Assembly: GCA_016462055.1 (NCBI GenBank) | Contig: JAEMTX010000020.1 | Location: 1 to 16,595, forward strand | Length of the DNA: 16,595 nucleotides | Direction of reading: 5' to 3' | Source of the DNA: Acidimicrobiia bacterium | Lineage (GTDB): Bacteria > Actinomycetota > Acidimicrobiia > Acidimicrobiales > Acidimicrobilacustridaceae | In this document: piece after piece, positions 1-6,169 of the stretch | Position numbering within the stretch: the first letter of the stretch is position 1 | How the letters are laid out: each line of letters opens with the position of its first letter | Position numbers and translations under genes: made by a program | The notes under the pieces: model-generated | The model's database searches: none | The model's input: only the letters and a program-made list of their open reading frames with translations | What the model was told of the DNA's origin: nothing

Positions 1-19
1 GCCAACTAGGGTTTGAAGG

Positions 20-48
20 TTGACTTTCACCGGGGACTCACCTAATTT
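20..48 (+). promoter_or_regulatory. Sigma-70-like promoter of the peptide ABC operon
   Basis: A TTGACT hexamer at 20-25 is separated by exactly 17 bases from TAATTT at 43-48, a good match to the housekeeping -35/-10 consensus. Transcription would start near 55, giving a leader of about 105 bases before the first permease gene at 160. The start would fall on the first base of the CRP-like palindrome at 55-70. A second, weaker pair lies further down: TTGGGT at 89-94 and CAAAAT at 114-119 with a 19-base spacer. The promoter is inferred from sequence only. Confidence 0.5.
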
Positions 49-54
49 CTTTTG

Positions 55-70
55 TGTGACGAGAGTCACA
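55..70. promoter_or_regulatory. CRP/GlxR-type operator palindrome
   Basis: The 16 bases read TGTGAC-GAGA-GTCACA, that is TGTGA-N6-TCACA with both half-sites perfect. This is the consensus bound by cAMP-receptor-protein family regulators; in actinobacteria GlxR and Cmr use the same half-sites and spacing. It lies between the best promoter and the first gene of the peptide importer. If the 20-48 promoter is used, the site covers +1 and would repress. If the weaker 89-119 promoter is used, the site centre is near -63, the position of a class I activator site. The regulator gene is not in the window. Confidence 0.55.
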
Positions 71-159
71 TGGGGGCAGTTATGTCTCTTGGGTCGACTA
101 CCTAGAACCGAAGCAAAATTGGCACTGAACTCCGCTCCGCACACTCTTGAGGCAACACG

Positions 160-1113
160 ATGAGGTTTGTACGCAGAAAGTTGGTGCAGCTCATCGTTGT
201 ACTGCTGTGTGTGACCTTTTTTTCATTCCTACTTCTTGAACTTCTTCCAGGCGACACCGCCACGCGACTTTGCGCTGGAGCAGGAGGCCAAGAATGCGTC
301 GACCAAAAGCGTCTTGAGTTCAATCTTAATGACCCGATGCCTGTTCGCTATGTGCGGTGGCTCGGAGACGCGGTGACCGGCGATCTCGGTGCTTCTGCCC
401 GAAACGCGCAGCCCGTGTCAGAGGCACTCGCCGAACGAATGCCGGTAACAATTGAATTGCTTCTGTACTCACAGTTCCTAGCGCTGCTTGTATCAATACC
501 CTTAGCGTTCGCTGCAGCCAAAAGGGCCGGGGGGATTCTCGATCGATTTTCAAGCGGCACCTTGTTCATGCTGCTCGCAGTTCCCAACTTCGTCATGGCC
601 ATGTTGCTGATTTGGATTTTCCCAGTGACGTTAGGGATTGGCAATGCCACCGGCTATACGGCATTCAGCGAAGATCCCGTTAAGAGTCTCGCCTCACTCA
701 CCATTCCAGCCATCTGTCTCGCTGTTGCTGAGATGGCGGTGTACATGCGTCTTTTACGCACCGATCTCATCGCCACCATGCAAGAGGACTACATCGCTAT
801 GGCCCGTGCCAAAGGCATGTCTCCACGCAGAGTCCTGTACGGCCATGCCTTCAAACCTTCGACGTTTTCGCTCATCACGGTGATTGGTCTGAACTTCGGC
901 CGGCTCGTAGGTGGCACCATCATCCTTGAAGTCATCTTCGGCCTCAATGGTCTTGGCGGTTACACCTACGCTGCCATCCAGGGCCAGGACTACGTCCCCG
1001 TGCAAGGCGCCATCGTCGTCATCGCCTGCGCCTACGTGCTCGTGAACTTCCTTGTGGACCTTCTCTACGCCGCCCTCGACCCCAGGATTCGTCATGCCCG
1101 CGCCCTCGCCTGA
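160..1113 (+). CDS. Peptide/nickel-type ABC transporter permease (DppB/OppB family)
   Basis: This 317-residue inner-membrane protein is the first of two permease subunits of a Dpp/Opp-type importer, which forms half of the translocation path for short peptides or related solutes. The first membrane helix is at about residues 8-29, followed by the family's LLPGD motif (28-32) and a long extracytoplasmic loop. Further helices lie at about 100-120, 133-155, 178-200, 235-260 and 282-305. The cytoplasmic EAA-type coupling loop is at about 209-224 (DYIAMARAKGMS), and the protein ends with the family's YAALDPRIR. Length is normal. The ATG at 160 has GAGG seven bases upstream. The gene overlaps the next permease by 20 bases. 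Cys38 and Cys46 in the extracytoplasmic loop could form a disulfide. The substrate cannot be read from the sequence. Confidence 0.93.
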   Translation: MRFVRRKLVQLIVVLLCVTFFSFLLLELLPGDTATRLCAGAGGQECVDQKRLEFNLNDPMPVRYVRWLGDAVTGDLGASARNAQPVSEALAERMPVTIELLLYSQFLALLVSIPLAFAAAKRAGGILDRFSSGTLFMLLAVPNFVMAMLLIWIFPVTLGIGNATGYTAFSEDPVKSLASLTIPAICLAVAEMAVYMRLLRTDLIATMQEDYIAMARAKGMSPRRVLYGHAFKPSTFSLITVIGLNFGRLVGGTIILEVIFGLNGLGGYTYAAIQGQDYVPVQGAIVVIACAYVLVNFLVDLLYAALDPRIRHARALA

Positions 1114-2074
1114 CAACGCCGGTCGACCGGCCGCAGATTCGGTCTTTGCCGCAAGCGGCGACATCGCCACCGAGGTGACGCGAATCGCCGATGGTGACGC
1201 CCGTGATCTTGACGCGCTTCGCAAACTCGATCCCGACCAGATCGACGGGGCGAGACCCAAAAAGCGATTGGGTCTCTTCTTCTGGTTCGCTGCTGGGTTC
1301 TTTATTCTGGTTGTCGTTCTTGCCATCACTGCTCCTTGGCTTCCGATCAAAAACCCAGCAAAAATCGTTGGGCGACCGCGCATTGCGCCGAATAGTCAGT
1401 TCTGGTTCGGCACCGATGCACTCGGGCGGGACATTTTCTGTCGTGTCATCTGGGGAGCCCGAGCGTCTCTTGCCGTTGGATTTCTTTCGATTCTGTTCGG
1501 CGGCGTTGTCGGCACTGCCGTTGGTGTCGCTGCCGGCTACCTGCGAGGCAAGACCGAAACAGTATTGATGGTGGCAATGGATGTATTGCTCTCGTTTCCT
1601 GCCCTGCTTCTCGCTTTGGCAATCGTGAACTTCACTGATTCAAAGACGATCCTTACCGTTTCGATTGCTCTCGGCCTCGTTGCAGTAGCTCCCACTGCTC
1701 GACTCGTACGAGCGAATGCGCTCATCTACGGTCAGAAGGACTTTGTTTTGGCGGCCCGTTTGCTCGGAGCAAACCACGTTCGGATCCTTCGCCGAGAAAT
1801 CCTGCCGAATATCGTTCCGCCGCTGCTTTCCTTTTCGATCATTGCCATCGCCGTGGCCATGGTTGCTGAAGGAGGACTGTCGTTCCTTGGTCTGTCCATC
1901 GACGCCGCCTCAACGGCAACCTGGGGCAACATGATCGTGAGCGGCAAACCGGCCCTCGAAAATGGGGCCCCTTGGATTTCCCTTATTCCGAGCGCTGTTC
2001 TGTTTCTAACAGTTCTCGCACTGAACTTCTCTGGTGATCGAATTCGCGAATACACCGATGTAAAGGAGGGCTGA
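1094..2074 (+). CDS. Peptide/nickel-type ABC transporter permease (DppC/OppC family)
   Basis: This is the second permease subunit, 326 residues from the ATG at 1094. I chose that start because an in-frame ATG at 1052 lies deeper inside the upstream gene, and AGGA sits six bases before 1094. A hydrophilic N-terminal tail of about 58 residues, acidic and longer than is common, precedes the first membrane helix (about 60-80). The OppC hallmark FGTDALGRDIFCRVIWGAR is at 105-123. The EAA coupling loop (KDFVLAARLLGANHVRILRR) is at about 215-234. The typical GLSFLGL segment is at 261-267 and a last helix at about 297-311. It should pair with the DppB-like protein and sit on the two ATPases encoded next. 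Its stop is two bases before the ATG of the first ATPase gene. Confidence 0.93.
   Translation: MPAPSPDNAGRPAADSVFAASGDIATEVTRIADGDARDLDALRKLDPDQIDGARPKKRLGLFFWFAAGFFILVVVLAITAPWLPIKNPAKIVGRPRIAPNSQFWFGTDALGRDIFCRVIWGARASLAVGFLSILFGGVVGTAVGVAAGYLRGKTETVLMVAMDVLLSFPALLLALAIVNFTDSKTILTVSIALGLVAVAPTARLVRANALIYGQKDFVLAARLLGANHVRILRREILPNIVPPLLSFSIIAIAVAMVAEGGLSFLGLSIDAASTATWGNMIVSGKPALENGAPWISLIPSAVLFLTVLALNFSGDRIREYTDVKEG
2062..2070 (+). promoter_or_regulatory. Strong Shine-Dalgarno site for the first ATPase gene
   Basis: AAAGGAGGG lies inside the last codons of the upstream permease gene. The AAGGAGG core ends seven bases before the ATG at 2077, so the site fixes that start and predicts efficient translation of the ATPase. 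Confidence 0.75.
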
Positions 2075-2076
2075 CC

Positions 2077-3165
2077 ATGTCCGATGCCTCCCCCCACGCG
2101 CAAAACTCACCACTACTTGAGGTAAAGAACCTCTCGACTTCGTTCCGCACAGAACATGGCGTCGTCCATGCGGTCGACGATGTCTCCTTCGTTCTTGATC
2201 GAGGCAAGACACTCGGTGTCGTAGGCGAATCAGGATCGGGCAAGACCGTTCTCGCCCGATCGATAATGGGACTACTTCCGAAACGAAATGTCATTCGCGA
2301 AGGTCACGTTCTCTATGAAGGTGAAGACGTCATCTCCTATAACGAGAAGCAGATGAGCAAGGTGTGGGGCGCCGAGATGGCCATGGTGTTTCAGGACCCC
2401 ATGACCTCACTTAACCCGGTCATGAAGATCGGCAAGCAAATAACAGAGTCTCTCCGCCATCACCTCGGAGTCGACAAAGACGAGGCCAATGCCACGGCGA
2501 CTGCCCTCCTTCGGCAGGTCGGTATTCCCGAGCCCGAACGTCGCCTCAGTGAATACCCACATCAACTTTCTGGCGGCATGCGTCAGCGCGTCACCATTGC
2601 TATAGCGCTGGCCTGTGGTCCCAAGGTCCTCTTCGCTGACGAGCCAACCACCGCACTCGACGTGACAGTGCAAGCACAGATTCTCGATCTACTCGATGAC
2701 CTCCAGCGCGATCGTCACATGGCAATGATCCTCGTAAGCCATGACCTTGGCGTTGTAGCAAGCCGAACCGACGAGATCATGGTGATGTACGGCGGAAAGG
2801 TCGTGGAGCAAGCGTCAACATCGGAGTTGTTCGGCAATGTCCGGATGCCCTACACCGAAGCACTTTTGCGTTCGATCCCTCGTATCGAAGATCCGAGCCA
2901 TACTCGCCTCGAAGCCATCCCAGGCCGCCCACCGAACCTCCTTTCGCCCCCAACCGGATGCAATTTCGCTCCTCGGTGTCGTTATGTGCAAGAACGATGC
3001 TTGGTCGAAGAGCCACCTCTCGAATCGGAAAACGGGCACGCCTGGCGTTGCTGGTATCCGGTGGGTACTGACTCGAAAAGAGAAGCCCTTGCGCGCAATC
3101 TAGCCCCTGGTGTTCCCATCGGCATTCCTGCACCCGGATCAATGTCGTCAGTAGGTGATCGATAG
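2077..3165 (+). CDS. Peptide ABC transporter ATPase (DppD/OppD family)
   Basis: A cytoplasmic ATPase of 362 residues that powers the importer together with the next gene product. It carries Walker A GESGSGKT (50-57), the Q-loop VFQDPMTSLNP (104-114), the signature LSGGMRQR (164-171), Walker B VLFADEP (184-190) with catalytic Glu189, and the switch His222 in SHDLGVV. The oligopeptide-type C-terminal extension begins at about residue 257 and holds four cysteines, Cys295, Cys301, Cys308 and Cys325 (C-x5-C-x6-C-x16-C). This is the pattern that binds a [4Fe-4S] cluster in mycobacterial OppABCD. A proline/glycine-rich tail of about 30 residues follows. The ATG has a strong ribosome site, and the stop overlaps the next GTG start by one base (TAGTG). 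Confidence 0.95.
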   Translation: MSDASPHAQNSPLLEVKNLSTSFRTEHGVVHAVDDVSFVLDRGKTLGVVGESGSGKTVLARSIMGLLPKRNVIREGHVLYEGEDVISYNEKQMSKVWGAEMAMVFQDPMTSLNPVMKIGKQITESLRHHLGVDKDEANATATALLRQVGIPEPERRLSEYPHQLSGGMRQRVTIAIALACGPKVLFADEPTTALDVTVQAQILDLLDDLQRDRHMAMILVSHDLGVVASRTDEIMVMYGGKVVEQASTSELFGNVRMPYTEALLRSIPRIEDPSHTRLEAIPGRPPNLLSPPTGCNFAPRCRYVQERCLVEEPPLESENGHAWRCWYPVGTDSKREALARNLAPGVPIGIPAPGSMSSVGDR

Positions 3166-4178
3166 TGGCTGGATCGGGCACCGCTCATTTGCGAGACGCA
3201 TCAGCGGCCATTCTTCGGGCCGAAAACTTGGTGGTGGAGTTTCCGCTCGGCTCAACAGGGTTAAAGGTTCACGCAGTCAGTGATGTCAGTTTGGATCTTC
3301 TTCCAGGCGAGACACTTGGTCTTGTCGGTGAATCCGGATCGGGTAAGTCGACGACAGCTCGCGCCCTCATGCAGATGCCCACACCAAACTCAGGCTCTGT
3401 CTTCCTTGAACAAAAGAATCTCACAGAATTGTCCGGGTCCGATCTCCGAGAACTTCGTCCGCAGATGCAGATGATCTTTCAAGATCCGATTTCTTCGCTC
3501 AATCCGCGACGCAAGGTGACCGACATCGTCGCCGAGCCCCTTAAAATCTGGAAGCGCGGAACAACTGTCGAACAATACGAACTCGTTGATCGCGTTCTTG
3601 AATCGGTCGGCATCGATCCCGAGGGAGCACGTTCTCGCCGTCCTTCAGAATTCTCGGGTGGGCAATGTCAGAGAATCTGTATTGCGCGTTCGCTCATGCT
3701 TGAGCCGAAATTATTGATCTGTGATGAACCAGTTTCGGCTCTCGACGTTTCCGTACAGGCCCAGATCCTCAACCTTCTTCAGGATCTAAAAGAGCAGCAC
3801 GGGCTCACAATGCTGTTCATCGCCCACGATCTGGCCGTCGTAAAAAATGTGAGCGATCGCGTGGCCGTGATGTACCTCGGAAAGTTATGCGAGGTGGGCG
3901 ACCCCGATGCCTTGTATTCAACTCCGGCTCACCCGTATACAAAGACACTTCTGGACTCAATCCCCCACCCCGACCCCGATGCACCAAAGGGTGATTTCGC
4001 AGGATTGTCAGGCGAAATCCCATCGCCCGTCGCACCCCCGAGCGGATGCCGTTTTCGCACAAGGTGCCCTAACGCGCAAGAGTTGTGTGAACAGGTCGAA
4101 CCGGTAATGACTGCAGTTGGTGAGGATCACTACGTGGCCTGTCACTTCCCCTTGCTAGGCACACCAGTCACGCTCTAA
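3165..4178 (+). CDS. Peptide ABC transporter ATPase (DppF/OppF family)
   Basis: The second ATPase subunit, 337 residues, is expected to form a heterodimer with the preceding one under the two permeases. Visible motifs are Walker A GESGSGKS (55-62), the Q-loop [11 protein letters not shown] (104-114), the signature FSGGQCQR (163-170), Walker B LLICDEP (183-189) with Glu188, and the switch His221. The C-terminal oligopeptide extension again holds four cysteines, Cys295, Cys301, Cys308 and Cys326, nearly the same spacing as in its partner. The start is GTG at 3165, sharing its G with the upstream TAG, and AGGTGA lies six bases ahead. Termination-reinitiation would keep the two ATPases in balance. 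The gene ends the operon; a substrate-binding protein gene does not follow. Confidence 0.95.
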   Translation: MAGSGTAHLRDASAAILRAENLVVEFPLGSTGLKVHAVSDVSLDLLPGETLGLVGESGSGKSTTARALMQMPTPNSGSVFLEQKNLTELSGSDLRELRPQMQMIFQDPISSLNPRRKVTDIVAEPLKIWKRGTTVEQYELVDRVLESVGIDPEGARSRRPSEFSGGQCQRICIARSLMLEPKLLICDEPVSALDVSVQAQILNLLQDLKEQHGLTMLFIAHDLAVVKNVSDRVAVMYLGKLCEVGDPDALYSTPAHPYTKTLLDSIPHPDPDAPKGDFAGLSGEIPSPVAPPSGCRFRTRCPNAQELCEQVEPVMTAVGEDHYVACHFPLLGTPVTL

Positions 4179-4204
4179 TTGCGTTTACCGATACTCAGGA
4201 TCAT

Positions 4205-4239
4205 CAGCGGCGGCCCAGCATTACCAAGCCGCCACGCTG
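4205..4239 (+). terminator. Possible GC-rich terminator hairpin after the ABC operon
   Basis: CAGCG-GCGGC at 4205-4214 can pair with GCCGC and CGCTG at 4228-4232 and 4235-4239, leaving a 13-base loop and a two-base CA bulge. It begins 26 bases after the ABC operon ends and 64 bases before the cyclophilin start. No T-run follows, so it is not a classical intrinsic terminator; actinobacterial hairpins without a T-run can still work, but this one is unproven. Confidence 0.3.
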
Positions 4240-4302
4240 CAATACGGAGCGAACCGCATGGTTTTGGACCTAGGGGGTCGCTGTCTGTGCCACGATACGC
4301 AC

Positions 4303-4779
4303 ATGGCATCCGCACCTGAATTCACAATCGACACGTCAACTATCTACCGCGTCACGATCGCGACCCCAAAGGGCGAGATCGTTATGGATCTCGATCCTCG
4401 CATAGCGCCAATCACGGTGAACAATTTCGTCACGCTTGCTCGTAGCGGCTTCTACGACGGACTTACGTTTCACCGCGTCGTCGCCGGTTTCGTGATCCAG
4501 GGTGGATGTCCCACAGGAAACGGCACCGGTGGTCCTGGTTACAAATTCGCTGATGAGCCTGTTCAAGGGAATTATCGAGATGGTGCCGTTGCCATGGCGA
4601 ACTCAGGCCCCGACACCAACGGTTCACAATTCTTCATTTGTCTCGGCGACCAGCCTGGACTTCCGAAGCAGTACAGCCTCTTCGGTCACACCATCGCTGG
4701 TCTTGACGTCGTCAAGACAATTACCGTCGGTGACCTGATGACAACGGTGACTATCGAAGAAGTAGCAATCGAAAGCTGA
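4303..4779 (+). CDS. Cyclophilin-type peptidyl-prolyl cis-trans isomerase
   Basis: A 158-residue single-domain cyclophilin that speeds cis-trans isomerisation of X-Pro bonds during protein folding. The core motifs are clear: FHRVVAGFVIQGG at 56-68 with catalytic Arg58, GTGGPGYKFADE at about 74-85, and MANSGPDTNGSQFF at 98-111. The position that carries the cyclosporin-binding Trp in human cyclophilin A appears not to be Trp here. There is no signal peptide or membrane segment, so it should be cytoplasmic. I chose ATG 4303 because the in-frame ATG at 4258 adds 15 residues (including GGRCLCHDTH) that look unlike the family. No Shine-Dalgarno site precedes it; CACGAT at 4291-4296 could be a -10 box for a leaderless message, a weak idea. 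It converges on the zinc-ribbon gene with 17 bases between stops. Confidence 0.92.
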   Translation: MASAPEFTIDTSTIYRVTIATPKGEIVMDLDPRIAPITVNNFVTLARSGFYDGLTFHRVVAGFVIQGGCPTGNGTGGPGYKFADEPVQGNYRDGAVAMANSGPDTNGSQFFICLGDQPGLPKQYSLFGHTIAGLDVVKTITVGDLMTTVTIEEVAIES

Positions 4780-4796
4780 TCGCAGCGGTCGAATAG

Positions 4797-5003
4797 TCAG
4801 TCTTTTGTGGCGACCGCATTCGGAACGACATTCATCTTTGGCTCATAGGCGTCAACCTCAACCTCACGGGGTGCCGACCCCAATGTGGCACGCATCACTT
4901 CACGACAATCCTCGCATGGCCCGTAAAAACGCGCGCTCGCAGCCATGGCACACCGAGGACAAACGAAATCGAGTGGTGCCGTGTCGAACAAGTCTGTGCC
5001 CAT
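4797..5003 (-). CDS. Small zinc-ribbon protein, unknown function
   Basis: A predicted 68-residue acidic protein. Two Cys pairs, Cys15-Pro-Arg-Cys18 and Cys30-Glu-Asp-Cys33, are set 11 residues apart around ARFYGP, as in a compact zinc ribbon. This resembles small CPRC...RFYGPC..C proteins I recall from actinobacteria, which have no assigned role as far as I know. The open frame continues upstream as far as 5375, but the part beyond 5045 is a shadow of the PIG-V gene. The start is uncertain: ATG 5003 is used here, while GTG 5021 and TTG 5048 (overlapping the upstream stop) also fit, and none has a clear ribosome site. It is probably the last gene of the leftward glycosyltransferase operon, 41 bases after it. 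Confidence 0.65.
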   Translation of the reverse strand: MGTDLFDTAPLDFVCPRCAMAASARFYGPCEDCREVMRATLGSAPREVEVDAYEPKMNVVPNAVATKD

Positions 5004-5044
5004 AGAGACATCATCGCGCACGAGAGGCGGTGGGGTCGTAACAG

Positions 5045-6169
5045 TCAAGGAACGTATGCGCCTGTCCAGGCAAGCGCGCTGAGGGCAACGACTCCCCCGG
5101 CGAGGATCGTGGTCACAACTCGATCCGACAGAGGGTGCTTCGCTGCCACCGCAAGCGTGAGCGCTAGCGGGAACGCGTTGATTCCATAACGCTCCAGTGA
5201 ATTCAGATTCTCGGCTCCCAAGGCCACGCACAGGATGATCGCGGAAAAGATTCCGTAGGACACCGGCCACCATCGGAACGTCAGCACCAACAAAACCAAG
5301 AACGCGATAGCAAACGGAATATGGAGGCCATCGGAGAACCCAGTGGATCCGAACATCTGGAATATTCCATCCCACATCCTACTGATGGGGTTGACCGCAG
5401 TTCCCCTCAAACTGTTTTGCACGGAGAAGGGGAGCCACGCATCGCCAAACACACGATTCACCCAAAGCAGATACGCGCCGGTCGCAACGAAAGGCGAACA
5501 CACAGCAGCCATGCCGACTGCTCGCTCGTTGTTCTTGGCACTGCGCCACACTCGGAGTAGTTCGATGGCCACTGGGACGGCAAAAACGATTCCCAGAGGC
5601 CTCGAAAAACCCACGATGAGACCGGCGGCAATCGCCCAACCCCATCGTCGAGTCCGAATCGCCCAAAAACCAAAAACGGCGGCAAGAATCCACAGCGATT
5701 CGGCGTATCCCCAAGCCAACACGAACGCTCCGGGGAAAAGACACACCATCCACACCGCACGGTTCGCGAGCTCTTTAGACCCCCGCTCAAAAATCACCAA
5801 TCGGCGAATAGCAACAGCCAGCAGAAGTGACGCGATATTCGCAACGAGAATGAGCGCGAGGTCTGTCCGGCCCAGGGTCACGACCGAAGTGACGCGACCG
5901 AGCAACGGGAAGAGAGGGAAGAACCGAAGGCCGTCCGGTGCAACAGCGTCATAACCGTGCATTGCGATATCGCGGTACCACGTGCCATCCCAAGCAATGA
6001 GACCCTCACTAAGGACATTGGGCTTATTTGTTGGAACGAGGTGCTCAGACGCCGCGTATGCAGTGATGAAACCCGCCGCAATCAAAACACGCGTTGTCAG
6101 CCACGGCAGCAGTACTTCTCTAAGGTCCGCATAGAACTTCCGACACTCAGAAGAAATCGAGGAGTTCAT
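5045..6169 (-). CDS. PIG-V-like polytopic mannosyltransferase
   Basis: A 374-residue multi-span membrane protein of the GT-C fold, resembling the PIG-V (GPI mannosyltransferase II) family. The hallmark WDGTWYRDIAMHGYD is at 60-74; its Asp61 in the first large extracytoplasmic loop is the likely catalytic acid or metal/lipid-phosphate contact. FFPLFP follows at 83-88, also typical. About nine or ten hydrophobic segments follow. Such enzymes transfer a sugar from a polyprenyl-phosphate donor outside the membrane; the bacterial substrate is unknown. I chose ATG 6169 because it overlaps the upstream stop as ATGA, which indicates translational coupling; the longer frame to 6283 would run deep into the upstream gene and adds a hydrophilic stretch unlike the family. 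No Shine-Dalgarno site is seen, consistent with coupling. Confidence 0.82.
   Translation of the reverse strand: MNSSISSECRKFYADLREVLLPWLTTRVLIAAGFITAYAASEHLVPTNKPNVLSEGLIAWDGTWYRDIAMHGYDAVAPDGLRFFPLFPLLGRVTSVVTLGRTDLALILVANIASLLLAVAIRRLVIFERGSKELANRAVWMVCLFPGAFVLAWGYAESLWILAAVFGFWAIRTRRWGWAIAAGLIVGFSRPLGIVFAVPVAIELLRVWRSAKNNERAVGMAAVCSPFVATGAYLLWVNRVFGDAWLPFSVQNSLRGTAVNPISRMWDGIFQMFGSTGFSDGLHIPFAIAFLVLLVLTFRWWPVSYGIFSAIILCVALGAENLNSLERYGINAFPLALTLAVAAKHPLSDRVVTTILAGGVVALSALAWTGAYVP

Noticed and set aside
754..1383. 209-residue open frame on the minus strand across the two permease genes
   Set aside because: It is antisense to two strongly conserved permeases, is low in recognisable motifs and crosses the gene junction; it is best explained as a shadow of codon bias.
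5004..5375. Upstream extension of the zinc-ribbon frame
   Set aside because: Most of it overlaps the PIG-V coding sequence in another frame and has no recognisable domain; only the final 68 or so residues carry a plausible protein.
5343..5954. 203-residue open frame on the plus strand inside the PIG-V gene
   Set aside because: It is antisense to clear membrane-helix coding sequence and is rich in Arg, Thr and Pro as expected for the complement of hydrophobic codons.
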